DNA from: Dendrophyllia cribrosa
Lineage: Eukaryota; Cnidaria; Anthozoa; Scleractinia; Dendrophylliidae
NCBI GenBank assembly: GCA_024195265.1
Contig: JAJLRJ010000011.1
Coordinates: forward strand, 25,020,177-25,084,176
Length of the DNA: 64,000 nucleotides
Reading direction: 5' to 3'
This document shows, one piece after another, positions 43,250 to 55,447 of this stretch (positions are counted from its first letter, which is position 1; each line of letters begins with the position of its first letter). The notes under the pieces are model-generated. The model saw only the letters and a list, made by a program, of their open reading frames with translations, ran no database searches and was not told the DNA's origin. A program made the position numbers and the translations under genes.

Positions 43250-43690
43250 TGTTTTCTTTAGTAAAATTTCGCCTCAAACTTTCGTAACATCGGAAAATGT
43301 AGCGCCTTTTGTTTTCGGAGGTATAAAAAATGTTCGGAAAATGTTCGGAAGATGTTCGGAAGATGTTAGTTAGTTTATTTATATAAAAAACGTCGCAGCC
43401 AATAGGCTGAATTATGTCCTATAATATTTACAATAATAAAACAATGATAAACTATAATAATAATAATAACAATAATATTTACAATTAAAAACTTATCACT
43501 AGTTAAAATTCACAAAATTGTTCAAAAGTCCTAGGCTTTAAAACTATTTACAAGATGACATTGTGCATTGATGTTCGGAAGCTGTTCAGCTTTCTTTATA
43601 ATTAGTAAAATTCCGCTTCAAACTTTCGTAACATCGGAAAATGTAACGCCTTTTGTTTTCGGAGGGATACAAAATGTCGGAAATGCAGCA
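43250..43690. repeat. Direct repeat interrupted by a retroposed tail-like insert
   Basis: About 90 bp around CAAACTTTCGTAACATCGGA occurs at 43272-43340 and again at 43618-43680. Between them lies AT-rich sequence with GTCGCAGCCAATAGGCTGAA and (TAA)n, which looks like a retroelement 3' end. GATGTTCGGAAG flanks both sides. Confidence 0.5.
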
Positions 43691-43777
43691 GCAGCAGCAG
43701 CTGCAGAAGAAAATTTTCTGCTGCTGGAATATTCATCTAAAAGAACCGAAAAACCCAAACTGTATTTGCTTTCACAT

Positions 43778-43914
43778 ATAGAGGTTTTGCACGGCAGCCA
43801 TGTTGCATGGCAGGAACAATGAAAATGTTTTGCATTAGATAGAACATTCTTTCCCACAGGGAAAAGAACCTATTGTTCCTGCCATGCAACATGGCTGCCG
43901 TGCAAAACCTCTAT
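43778..43914. repeat. Hairpin with 43-bp perfect arms
   Basis: ATAGAGGTTTTGCACGGCAG to CAGGAACAAT is matched exactly in reverse at 43872-43914. The loop is about 50 bp. Confidence 0.8.
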
Positions 43915-43929
43915 TCTTCCTTATTAGGT

Positions 43930-44325
43930 ACTAAAATGATATGGGAAAACAGTACATATTCCAGGCGTTTTACTAAACAGTCCTCGTTTGTTGGCACTCG
44001 GTTTTACATTTAAGAAGAAACCTAGCGTTGGTTCTTTTAAATTTGCTCTGAGAAAACTGTTTTATTTAATCTTACAAAGACGTTGACCGCTTCGAACTTT
44101 TAATGTAACTTTTATTATAAATTAGCCTGTTATTGTTGTTTTTAAATTAGTACAATTTTTCAGTTAATTTTACCATTTCCAAGTATTACATAGTTCTTAC
44201 CAGTCATTGTAAATAGTTTTTTAATCGACCTTTGTATGTATTTGTATATTTTAAGAGGGCCACAGGTTCAGCAGCTCTGCTGTTAGGTGTCACCCTTGCA
44301 AAATAAAGTTGTTCATTTATTTATG
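43930..44325 (+). pseudogene. LINE 3' end
   Basis: Plus-frame fragments such as KPSVGSFKFALRKLFY resemble the last residues of CR1/L2-type open reading frames. A 3' UTR containing GGGCCACAGGTTCAGCAGCT and AATAAAGTTGTTCATTTATT follows. Confidence 0.5.
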
Positions 44326-44330
44326 TATTC

Positions 44331-45113
44331 CTCTTCACTCCGACCGGAGCATAGGGCCTTCCCCGTAGCTCTCCAGCGGACTCGTTTTTGTGCTGTCCGT
44401 TTCACTTCATTACATGACATCCCGATGTCCTCATATTCCTTCTACATTGTTCTTCTCCACGACTTCTTGGGTCTGTCCTTCCTCTTGACCCCTTGAGGTT
44501 TCCACTCCAAGGACTGGCGAGTGATGTTAGTGACAGGTTTCCTCAAGGTGTGGCCAATCTACCTCCATTTCCTTCTGCTGGTGGTAACTTCAATCCTCTC
44601 ATGAATAGTATGCTGCCACAAGTCCTCATTTGAAAATTCATAAGGCAGCTTGCGCCTTCCTGCACCCGGCTTCAACATCCCCCTTGGTGCCGCCGGTGGT
44701 GGTTATAAGGCTATCAAGGTAAGTAAAGACCGTGACCTGCTCTAGGGACCCACCTCCACAAGAGATGTCTCCTGTGTTTGCCGGGTACCGAATCCTCATC
44801 TCCTTGGTCTTGGATGCATTTACTTCTCATGTGGGTGAACTTCTAGCTCAGCAAAACCAGATCATCAGCGAAGTCCAGGTCTTCCACCTTCTGGAGCAAG
44901 GTGAACTGGATCTCGGTCTTGTTATCTCCAAAGGCCTGTTCGGGTTACCCAATCCAGCCACAAGGGAGAGAAGGGGGCTTAGTAGGCACCCCTGACGGAC
45001 CCCCTTCTTCATGTCAAAGGGCTCTGTCATGTCTCTCTCGTGCAGAAATCTCGCTTGGAAACCTTTGCGAAAGACCTGGATCATCCTGAAAAGGGCTCTG
45101 AAATCGTTTTAGA
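44331..45113 (-). pseudogene. Non-LTR reverse transcriptase fragment (RTE-like)
   Basis: Minus frames read VRQGCLLSPLLS, then after a deletion DFADDLVLLAR, NASKTKEMRIR, LEQVTVFTYLDSLITTTGG, WKPQG-like and EVVENNVEGI. This is the order of the catalytic FADD block and C-terminal region in RTE-type non-LTR elements. The segment between GCLLSP and FADD is shortened, and stops and frameshifts are frequent. Confidence 0.75.
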
Positions 45114-45130
45114 TGGCTTTTAAGACTATT

Positions 45131-45147
45131 TTAACCCTATTCGGCCT

Positions 45148-45179
<32 letters not shown>

Positions 45180-45765
45180 AAGTGCCCGCGCTAACTTTCA
45201 ACGTTCATAACTTCTTTAATATGTTTTCAAACGCCATCAAACTTTGTGACTTTTCCTAAAATTTATCTGGCAACAATTTCATATGACAATTTTTTGATCA
45301 CGTGACTTGACGTTTCCATGGCAACTAGATTTTGACAGTCATGTTTTTGGAAATTTGCATATTTATACCTTTGAATGAAGAAAAACAATGTTTATTAGTA
45401 TAACTTTGTATTTTTACGTCATTTAGCGTTTATTTATTGGTTTTGATTAGTTTTGCGTCAATTTGGACGGTTTTTAAGAGGTTTTAAAAAAATTGAGAAA
45501 TCCAAGATGGCGGATCCAAGATGGCGGCCGTATAACAAATTACCTAATAACTACGTCATATGACGTCATCGTTCCATTGTGCGGACCGCAAAGGAGACAG
45601 TTTTGGACGTACTATGTACCCTCTAGGTTTCATTGTCATAGCCTTAATGTTCGTGAAGTTACGAAGGGGGGGGGGGGGGGCACAATGGGGGGCACAATGT
45701 GCCCCCTCCCCCCCCCCCCCCCCAGGCTCAGGAACTCAAAAAAAGCCCAGGCCGAATAGGGTTAA
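45131..45765. mobile_element. G-tract MITE, 635 bp, intact copy
   Basis: The ends TTAACCCTATTCGGCCTGGG and CCCAGGCCGAATAGGGTTAA are inverted repeats. Long G or C runs sit at both ends, and the interior has CATATGACGTCATCGTTCCA. It is the reference copy for the split element at 24647-25702. Confidence 0.9.
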
Positions 45766-46392
45766 CGTCACATCGAAAATAAAGATCGAGGGGCTTTTCC
45801 GTTAACTTATCAATTTTATGTCATTTCGCATAATTATCTTGCCATTCCGCAAAATCATGCCATTCCGCAAGTTATACCACGTGCTATTCCTGGAAGGTTT
45901 TCCTCCTTTCACCTTACCCGCCTCATTATCCATTCAATTTTCCAGCAAGGGATAATTAAATGTACATCACACATTTGCCAACAAAACAATTAGTTAGACC
46001 ATGAAAATATGTGCTCGTTGGCATCCACACCACAGGAATTTCGACTTTGTTGATAGGATTGTAGTTATATGAAGATAGCCTACTTTATCTCTCGCATGTA
46101 CCGGTGCAGATCTCGATCAATAAACTCCATCTCGTTCATAAGCGCGCTCTGAAGAAGCGGAAGCATGTTTCCGACAACTTACTCAGGTTTTCTAAATTTG
46201 AAATCTGTGTTACCGCGTAGTAATCTTCTTCCTTTCTATTCTTTTGTCGCTGTGGGTGTGTTCATAAGCTATTCTCATAAGCTGCACTTGCCGCCCATCA
46301 ACTAACATGGTTTATCCTGCCAGGGAACCTGACGATCAGAGGATGGAAGTTGCTATTGGCCCCACCGATCCGACCTAAGAAAACAGATAAAA

Positions 46393-46540
46393 TCTGGTGT
46401 AGTGGCGCGAGCACTTGCCTCCCACCAGTGTGGCTCTGGTTCGATTCCCGGCCCCGGCGTCCTATGCGGGTTGAGTTTGTTGTTGGTTCTCATCCTTGCT
46501 TATTTTTACTTTTATAATGAATAAATATAATAAATAAGCT
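46393..46540 (+). mobile_element. tRNA-derived SINE
   Basis: GGTGTAGTGGCGCGAGCACT resembles a tRNA A-box region and GGTTCGATTCC is a B box about 35 bp later. Unique sequence and an AT-rich tail with ATAAATAAATA-type repeats follow. This is the layout of an RNA polymerase III SINE. Confidence 0.65.
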
Positions 46541-48276
46541 TTAAGGTGGCTCGACTGGGTTTTTTGGCGACGTAACACCCCAACTTTGAACGGCTGATAC
46601 TTCACTGTCTGAGATCGGTCAGGCAAGCTGCTTCACACATAAACTAGAGATGAAATGAACTTTCCAAAAAAGTAGATTTGATTGACATCAGTTTTACCAT
46701 AACAACGATTTGATGACGTCATGGTTTTTGCATATTAGTAATTTTCTCAACATCTAGACCTAAACTTTTAAAACGACTGTATGCCTCTTATAGTCTACAT
46801 GTATGTCTTCAAGACTGCAAAGTTTGAAAAAATTCTATGAGAGCGTTTTCGAATAAAATTGAGTTGAATATTTTTCATCAAAAATTTAAAAATTCGCATT
46901 ACTTTCCGTTATTTCGTCGATGCCAGCGCTTTCCTGACAAATTGAAACGATGTTTTCACCATATATTATTCATGTGCCATAAAACTACATTCCTTGAAGG
47001 TTTCATCCTGTTTGCTTCACTAGATTTCAGTTGATATGATCGGAAGCAATGTCTTAAATATGCTCATTCTACTCACAGAAGTAACACTTTGTTAGGGAAG
47101 CGTTTATTTAAAAACAAGTCGATGAAATTTTTTTAAAATCTTTTGATCTAAAGTTGTACATGTAATGCACTATCTCTGCAAATTTCAAGTGCATTGAATC
47201 ACTTTAAGGGTGCGAAATACAATTAAAATTATAGGGGACTTTTGCATTCGTCTTCCGAAGTTTCATTACCGTATTATTTGTTGACAGCTGGTTTATTTCG
47301 TGACTTTCTCTTTTGTCTACATTCTAAATATTTGTGCGCTTTTGAAACAACACGTTTGCCATGCCTGCATGCTCCAAAGCGATCGTGAAAATTCTTTTCA
47401 TAGTAAAATGACTACAATGGCAATTAACATAAGGCTGCGGTCATGCACATGTAACATGTTTAAAATTTATTCAAAAGTGCACAAATGTGTAGAATGTAGA
47501 CAAAAGAGAAAGTCCTGAAATAAACCAGCTGTCAACAAATAATACGGCAATGAAACTTTGGAAGACGAATGCAAAAGTCCCCTATACTTTTAATTGTATT
47601 TCGCGCCCTTAAAATGATTCAATGCACTTGAAATTTGCATAGATAGTGCATTACATGTACAACGTTAGATCAAAAGATTTAAAAAAAAATTCATCGACTA
47701 GTTTTTAAATAAACGCTTCCCTAACGAAAGTGTTACTTCTGTGAGTAGAATGAGCATATTTAAGACATTGCTTCCGATCACATCAACTGAAATCTAGTGA
47801 AGCAAACAGGATGAAACCTTCAAGGAATGTAATTGTATGGCACATGAATAATATATGGTGAAAATATTGTTTCAATTTGTCAGGAAAACGCTGGCATCGA
47901 CGAAATAACAGAAAGTAATGCGAATTTTTAAATTTTTGATGAAAAATATTCAACTCAATTTTATTCGAAAACGCTCTCATAGAATTTTTTTAAACTTTGC
48001 AGTCTTGAAGAAATACATGTAGACTATAAGAGGCATACAGTCGTTTTAAAAGTTTAGGTCTAGATGTTGAGAAAATTACTAATAAGTAAAAACCATGACG
48101 TCATCAGATCATTGTTATGGTAACACCGATGTCAATCAAATCTACTTTTTTGGAAAGTTCATTTCATCTCTAGTATATGTGTGAAGCAGCTTGCCTGACC
48201 GAGCTCAGACAGTGAAGTATCAGCCGTTCAAAGTTGGGGTGTTATGTCGCCAAAAAACCCAGTCGAGCCACCTTAA
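46541..48276. mobile_element. 1.74-kb palindromic foldback element
   Basis: Arms 46541-47325 and 47491-48276 (about 785 bp each) are reverse complements with few differences, around a loop of about 165 bp. Termini are TTAAGGTGGCTCGACTGGGT and its complement. Short open frames in the arms are mirrored copies and carry no known domain. No transposase. Confidence 0.9.
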
Positions 48277-49066
48277 TGAAAACCATGGCTTTTACAATGC
48301 ATTACATTTAGTAAGAATTAGCATGCAACGAATAAAGAATAAAAAGGAAGCGCAACCACGTCGTTTGAGACAAAAGCCTTGCAGCTCGTGGGATAAAGCT
48401 GTTCTTGTGTCTCATCTCTCAGTTCTCGAATCTAGTGAAGCAAACAGGATGAAACCTTCAAGGAATGTAATTGTATGGCACATGAATAATATATGGTGAA
48501 AATATTGTTTCAATTTGTCAGGAAAACGCTGGCATCGACGAAATAACAGAAAGTAATGCGAATTTTTAAATTTTTGATGAAAAATATTCAACTCAATTTT
48601 ATTCGAAAACGCTCTCATAGAATTTTTTTAAACTTTGCAGTCTTGAAGACATACATGTAGACTATAAGAGGCATACAGTCGTTTTAAAAGTTTAGGTCTA
48701 GATGTTGAGAAAATTACTAATAAGTAAAAACCATGACGTCATCAGATCATTGTTATGGTAACACCGATGTCAATCAAATCTACTTTTTTGGAAAGTTCAT
48801 TTCATCTCTAGTATATGTGTGAAGCAGCTTGCCTGACCGAGCTCAGACAGTGAAGTATCAGCCGTTCAAAGTTGGGGTGTTATGTCGCCAAAAAACCCAG
48901 TCGAGCCACCTTAATGAAAACCATGGCTTTTACAATGCATTACATTTAGTAAGAATTAGCATGCAACGAATAAAGAATAAAAAGGAAGCGCAACCACGTC
49001 GTTTGAGACAAAAGCCTTGCAGCTCGTGGGATAAAGCTGTTCTTGTGTCTCATCTCTCAGTTCTCG
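47791..49066. repeat. 638-bp tandem duplication
   Basis: 47791-48428 and 48429-49066 are direct copies and appear identical apart from one A/C difference at the AAGAAATACATG/AAGACATACATG site. The unit covers the outer part of the foldback's right arm plus 152 bp of flank. Confidence 0.9.
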
Positions 49067-52000
49067 AGGAAAGAATGGCCGTATACATGTTCATAGTCAA
49101 ATTTGCGGTGAAAGAATTTTTCGGTTTTCTCAAGGTTGCCTTTTTTGGACAGTTATCCCGATGATAAAAATTCCAACCAGCGAAGAAACAAAAATCAGAT
49201 GGTAACCAAAAGTGCTAGTTTGCCCATTTTTTTTTCTCTGTAGCATTAAGCAGCTTGATCCATTCACTGTTGTGTTCATGTTTGCTATTCATCTCACAAA
49301 TTCAAATAGTTTCTTAATTAGGAAGACACGCTGCAAAATTTATCTTAATTTCACCGGAGTACTCTACTAGTCCTTATGCGGGGCTAATAAGATTAAATGT
49401 TTAACAACCGACCAATGCAGTTGTCAAACAGTTATCAGGTCGGTAAATAGATATTTTATTAGAAACAGGTAATGTTAAAACAACTCGTATTAACAGTGGG
49501 CGATGCACGTCCTTACAAAAAATGGCCAAAACCAGTATCAACTTTGTTAAAAGCAATATTCTCTTATATAGAAAAAAACACATGCAACTATAAAAACTGT
49601 TTCTCGATAGTCTTTTTCTCATGATGACATTCTTTGACAGTAAAATATGACAAAAAACAATGTTTTTCTTTAACACTCGGGAAAAAAAAGACACCAAACT
49701 TACCAACTGGGAAAAAATATTCGTGTTGACTTATTCTCTTTTGTTGCATGAAATCATTTATGCAAATGTATTCTGTCGGTGTTTGGCGCTTGCATCGCAA
49801 ATAAAGGCGACATGTCCTCATTCCGTATCGAATAGAAATTATGACGTTTGACGTTCTATAAAAATTATGACGTTTGGTAAGTAAATAACAAGAAGAAATG
49901 GTTTGTTTTGTTTCTATTATAAAAAGATAGAGTGTAGTGCTTTAAGCAACAAAATGAACTTTTATACCCCTGACTGTTTTTGTTTTCTAAACATTATTGT
50001 CAAAACTGGTTCCTATATCATCATATAATTGTCGACGAAATAAAAAAAAAATGGAAAAAACGTTTCGCAGTTTCTCGGTTTGTAAAACACTGAAAACATT
50101 GGCTGGGATAGTTGGAGATAAATTGGGGAAAATAATACTGTTTCTATACTGAAAGCGAGAGTTTAGAATTCGCATAATACAATGGTAATTTTAGGGATTG
50201 AAACTCCTCGAAGGTGCTCAAGAATCTGAGAGTTCAGGATAAATTAAACGACAGCGAACGTTGAACTCTCGCGTTATATTTCGATCGTTCTGAGCAAGAC
50301 TATTGACAGTGGAGTCTTTTTGGTTGTTTTATTTAGTTAATAGGTGGACTGAATAGGAAGTGAGTTACTTTATCGCAAGCAACTGTGCTTGGCAGACCGG
50401 CCGCATGTTTACAAAATGGTCACAATATCAGCCCTGTATGTATGGTCTTGTATGTTTCCGAATGGTACGAGTCTCAGCTTCAGCCACAAAATATCAAGTC
50501 GAATCGCAAATTTAACCTTTGGTGGAACATGAAGTAGAAGGCCAGTTTAAAGTGAAATCTGACTTCGCTTCGCTCGATCTTACGTTTACGGTTTATACAT
50601 CGATGGTAAGGTAATTTATTTTTCTTGATTGTGTTCGCTTTTATGCCCGAAAATGGTTGTTCAGTAGCTATTTATATGGAATGAATGTATAGTATTGTTA
50701 GCACGATATGAAAAATTTCAAGCTCAAAAATAATGGTAGTAATAAAGTTCGCGAGGGTCGGAATTTTATAAATTTTATTTTGGTTCATTGATTGATTGTT
50801 TGTGTATTATTCTAGCAAGTAAAATGGAAATATATATCTGTTCATCACTATTAGAGTAGTACTTGCCCCCCTGCCTGAGCTGAGACGGGCAATTTTGCGT
50901 TGCCAGTCACAGTGCGGATCTAGTGCGTATTTATCGTCGGGCGGACGGTTACAACAGTCATCGAAGTTTTCGAATCCATTAGCCACAAACAGTCGTTGCA
51001 TTCTATAAGTAAACAATTTTTTCCCCCATTTTTGAAGCCCATTTACAGCGATCTAGCAGCGCCATAGGTATTTCAATGACTGTTTCCGCACCACTGCTTA
51101 ATCGCTGTTTGCCGCTGGAAAGGCGATACATGTTTTGCATTTTTGAAGCCAATTTGCAGCCATCCAACTGCGCGTATCGTGATTTTGTAAGTTTTAATTA
51201 GCACTGCCAAGTCGCTGTTTATCGCTACTGAACGGCTTCACAGCGCTGCGCGAAACAGCAATTTTTTGCGACTGCTGCAGCCCAGCTTTTCTGATGCTCT
51301 TTTGCACCGGGATTTAGCACCAGCTACAGTAAACACTTTTGTTGTATTAAGCGGAAAAAACGGTTTGCAAAATCGTTTTTCCCTACATGTTTTCGCGGAT
51401 AACTACTCAAGACAGGTTTGACATTTCTCAAACATTGGTCAAGACCGGATTTGTGGCTGCGTAACTCTGCAAGTCAAGCGTTTTTAGAGGGATATAGAGC
51501 TAGGTGCTTATTTTTAAACCTGATTTCGTCTTAGGACAATTGCAGCTGTTTTCTGTTCTATTTTCATTACATTACATTGAATAATTAGGTGAGAATTCAG
51601 GGAGCTCCGCTGTTAGGCTAAGCCTATCTATATATATTATTTTCGAATGATTATGCAACCCGCGTGGTCTATTACTAAAATCGGGGAATTATAAGACTCA
51701 CCTTAGTGGAGCAATTTCAACTTTTAGTAGCTTCTAACCTCAAACGTTTTCTGAAGCATTTCAACTTCGACTTCCTATTTTAATTTTTAATACCTTCGAA
51801 AGTTTAAATGCTAATTTCTGGCCAACGTTCACCTGTTACGTCCACCGTCAATTTCGTATAATTTACCATATTCATTGGATGCGCTTCCTACATATTAAGC
51901 TGAAACAACTTGAAAGACCTTGTTTCGGATAATTTTAGCGTCAGTGAATAATGTCATGATATCAGAGTTTCTCCATAATGCCAAGTTTAAAAATATCAAT

Positions 52001-52080
52001 ATAACCGCACAATCCAACATAATGTGATAATTTGTCCATTCGACACAAACAAAATTAGTGGTTAGATACATAATATTGAT
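49067..52080. other. Intergenic sequence, no recognised gene
   Basis: About 3 kb of AT-rich sequence. A minus frame at 51016-50807 (QRLFVANGFENFDDCCNRPP and further) is unlike repeat sequence but has no known family. 51030-51290 has loose repeats around CACTGC..AATCGCTGTTT, and 51325-51420 is related to the dispersed 23695 repeat. Confidence 0.4.
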
Positions 52081-52103
52081 TGAAGCTCTAAAAAACGTTT
52101 TAG

Positions 52104-52442
52104 ATGGCTTTCAGACTATTTGAAAAAGGCACAATTGTAACGGTAGTAAGAAAAGAATGTACACAGCAATCAGCAGTTCGTGCTTTTTGGATCTCGCTCA
52201 TGATAAATTTTATGCAAATAATGCATAAGATCTTTGCCAACAAAACAATTCGTTCCATCGAAAAATATCTGCTGAAGGCTATTGAGCCCAGTACGACGCT
52301 AGCACAAACTGAGGCATTTTTTTTTTCTATCGCGGTTAGAGGATTGATTTCGCCATTAGGAGAAAATTGGTTGATACGTAAGAAAGGTTTGAACTTCTCC
52401 TGCCTTCTCTCTGAAATGTCAGGATCTGAAATGATGTGCTAA
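52104..52442 (+). other. Unrecognised open frame, 112 codons
   Basis: The open frame starts MAFRLFEKGTIVTVVRKECT. No domain, signal peptide or repeat is recognised. The start region (CGTTTTAGATGGCTTTCAGA) resembles 45105-45125, so it may be repeat-derived. Probably not a gene. Confidence 0.15.
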
Positions 52443-52655
52443 CAACGGGAGTTACTTCCGCCTCCGGTACCTAGGCCAAGCGCGGCTCAGCATTCTAAAT
52501 TGTACTTTTCACGGAAAAAAATATGAAAACAAATATTATAAATTGAACATAACATGTTAAAAATCCCAACTGGCAGGAGGCAGACTAGCCGGCTATTTTA
52601 GAAGCGTGGCCGAGGGGTTGAACTCGGATCTACGGTGAAACAACTCTAACAGGTG

Positions 52656-52726
52656 ATCAGAGCGGGACTTGAACTCGGAAACTCCGGATTTCAAGTCCGG
52701 TGCCCTAACCACTCGACCACTCTGAT
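52656..52726 (-). tRNA. tRNA-Ser(TGA)-like sequence, possibly a pseudogene
   Basis: Minus strand: a 7-bp acceptor helix ATCAGAG/CTCTGAT, a D-arm-like GTCGAGTGGTTAGGGC, and anticodon stem CCGGA/TCCGG around loop CTTGAAA (anticodon TGA). The TTCAAGT T-loop is present, but the T stem has two mismatches. The long variable arm of serine tRNAs is missing, leaving 71 nt. Confidence 0.5.
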
Positions 52727-52737
52727 ATTGGTATATG

Positions 52738-52848
52738 TAATCGCATGGGCCCGAGTAAAATTAAGGATTAATATCACGCGCGTTTTCAGAAGCTGTAGAA
52801 ATTGCCCTCGTCGCGAATCAAGGATTAATATTATTCGTGTTTCTACAG

Positions 52849-52886
<38 letters not shown>

Positions 52887-52903
52887 CAGGGAACATGCGA
52901 TTA
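52738..52903. mobile_element. Foldback element next to the tRNA-like sequence
   Basis: TAATCGCATG and AAATTAAGGATTAATATCAC at the left pair with GTGATATTAATCCTTAATTT and CATGCGATTA at the right. TTTTCAGAAGCTGTAGAAA is also mirrored. Confidence 0.75.
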
Positions 52904-53067
52904 CTTGTTTATAATGTAGAGGGCAAAATTATAGGGAAACCTTTCAGACTTATCAAGAGTCACCCAGACTTGAAACTGCCCGAAGTGAAAATACTCTCTC
53001 GCAAACTGACAAGAAGAACTTTTCAACTCACTGTTGTTAAGTAAATTTCTAATCGGTCAAAGATACA

Positions 53068-53463
53068 TTAGAGCTTTTCCGTCTTAAGGCCTTAGAGATG
53101 CAAATTAACACGTCGTGACCGTAGGCATGCAAATGAGAGGTCCTTGTTTCCTTTTCTTTTGCCCTGATTACAAGCTTGTACAAAAAGTGCCGCAATTTTG
53201 ATTGTCATTCGATTTCTTTTTGCATCAGACAATACAGTTAGGCGGGCTGCAATTAAATAAAAACAAGGACCTCTAATTTGCATGCTTACGGTCATGACGT
53301 GTTAATTTGCATCTCTAAGGTCTTAAACTAGAAGGTTAATTTGTTCTGAAACTAGCCTTTTTCGCTTTGAACCTGACTAATCTACCAAACCCAAGCTGAA
53401 ACGAGTAAAAGTTGGCATGATGAACAATTCTAGGCATATTCGGTTAAGACGGAAAAGCTCTAA
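53068..53463. mobile_element. Nested foldback element, 396 bp
   Basis: Outer arms TTAGAGCTTTTCCGTCTTA and its complement enclose inner arms around AGATGCAAATTAACACGTC / GACGTGTTAATTTGCATCT and CAAGGACCTCT. Confidence 0.75.
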
Positions 53464-54723
53464 TTTAGCTGTTATGTAAATCTAGAGAATATAGCCTAAT
53501 TTTTATCGATAAAAGACACTTTACGACAAAAACAAAGCATAAACAAAGCAGAGTACCTGTGTTGTGAAGTTTTTGCCGCTTTGATAACAACAACAGATGG
53601 CGAGTTCCAACTTGCTTGAAAGTTTGGCGATTTAATTGCTTTCTTTCAATTCTTTTAGCCTTATTCTTTCTCCTGTTAAACGTATATTAAGGAGGTCGAG
53701 AACTGGTCAACTCGCGTATTTGAATCGTTTATAAAAAGAGGTGGAAAGTTTGATCATGAACCCTTAAAACGCCTTCCCAGGCATTTTCAGTAGTCTAGAT
53801 GGGCGGATAAAGCTGGCTCAATGATCTTATCTGGCATGGAACCAACCTTTTCGCATTTGCCCAAATTTGTTGAGGAAAGAGCTCTTTATTTAATCACGTT
53901 GTATGGAACGATAGTTGGCTGGACACCAGAGAAAGAAAAAAATACCAAACCGAATTCCGAAAAACTAAGGATTTTCCCACCCAACGATCGCGAGAAGGTT
54001 AATGCCCTCCGTGACAACGAAGTCCGGTGAGGTTAAAAGTGACTCTACTCAGACGTTTACAAGTGCTCCACACGATCTAACTTACCCTTTATGTTCTAAT
54101 GAAAATAAACTTGAGGTCAAAGATCCTGGAAGAAAAAGATACCTTTGTTATGCAAGCAAGAGACAATACGAGGTCAAGGATTTCGGAAGTAACATGAAAT
54201 GCACAGTCATAGGTTGTGATTGAAACATCACTCGATGCTGCATCAAATTATACAAATACGTAGGAGTAGCAGCGACCACAATGACATGTCTTACAAACCT
54301 GTAAGGCCTAGAATGAGTGACGTCAGCGGAGCCGGAGTGTCTGGACAGTGCGGTGTTACCGGAGCAGGAAAAAAGTCTATCTGTCTCAGGGTTATCTCCA
54401 TTGTTGTGAAAGGTCCAGACCATGACTATGAAATACGAACAAATGCGCTATATTGGAGGCTCTGGATCAGACGTGATATTGTGCATGTGTCGTCATAAGT
54501 CGGCAAAATCTGGGACGGTCGGGAAATAGCGAAATCCCCGATCATCTGGGATTTTCCCGACAAACCAGGCTTTAAACAACTGTCAAGGAGGTTTCATTTG
54601 AATGGCACTATTGGATTTGGTCGACAGACGCAAAATGTAGAAAAAACTCTACATTGTCTCCATAATTGAGTTCGTCTGCTTCTGCAATCCATGCCTCGGG
54701 TAACAGCTTTTTGATGTCATCAA
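53464..54723. other. Unassigned sequence, no confident gene
   Basis: Two plus open frames (53821-54030 and 54002-54223) lack a recognised family. 54490-54570 (GATCATCTGGGATTTTCCCG) resembles 6440-6560, and 54590-54660 resembles the 9489 repeat in reverse. Confidence 0.35.
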
Positions 54724-55137
54724 TACCGTAAACCTCCGAAAATAAGCCCTGGGCTTATAATTGCACAACGTCCATTTTTGTTGGGCTTTTCTGGGTGGGC
54801 TTATATCTGGTTGGGCTTTTTTTGGTATGTCTTAAATTTTGCCAGCTATTTGCACCAGAGGAGGTGTGGGTTCAAGGCAGTGGCATTGAACTGCCTTGCA
54901 AGCTCTATGTATACGGCCATAAGGAAAACACTTGTGGTTCTCTTTTGTGTTGATGATAATTAAAAGCAACGTCTAAGTTGAACATGACTCCTTTATAACG
55001 TATTTTCAGGTCAATCCTTAAAACACCCCTATGAGCTTGTATTCGGGGGGAGGGGGGGGGGGGGACTTATTATTGGAAGGAATTTTTTTGTTATAAATTA
55101 GGGGGGGGGGGGGGCTTTTTTTTGGAGGTTTACGGTA
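54724..55137. mobile_element. Tc1/mariner-like MITE, 414 bp
   Basis: TACCGTAAACCTCCGAAAA at the left and TTTTGGAGGTTTACGGTA at the right are inverted repeats. Ends with TA fit a TA-targeting element. TTGGGCTTTT is repeated inside, with G runs near the right end. Confidence 0.75.
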
Positions 55138-55447
55138 TTAGATATCTAGTTTCATTTTCGTATGCTTTTACAGTATATAATTTTTATCCATTTCATTTTA
55201 GAACTGTCAATCTATGTGTCATCAGTTTTACGTATTCCCGTCATAACGCAAGCTATGTCTATATATAAGGGACGGACCATTAGAAAAGTGGTGGGGGTGA
55301 TAAAAAAAAAAAATACGGATACCAATGTAAATTTTTCTCATTGTACATGAAGAAGGTTGGTTTGTCCAGCCGAAGTATAACACATACAAAATTAAAAATC
55401 TACGTTGTATCGGTCTCTGCTTCTACAGAATATCTTTAAAGGAAGTG

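Noticed and set aside
46837..49164. Repeated short open frames (for example starting MRAFSNKIELN)
   Set aside because: These are mirrored or duplicated copies of foldback arm sequence with no recognised domain.
53821..54223. Possible small genes on the plus strand
   Set aside because: Short overlapping frames, no domain, no splice structure that joins them convincingly.
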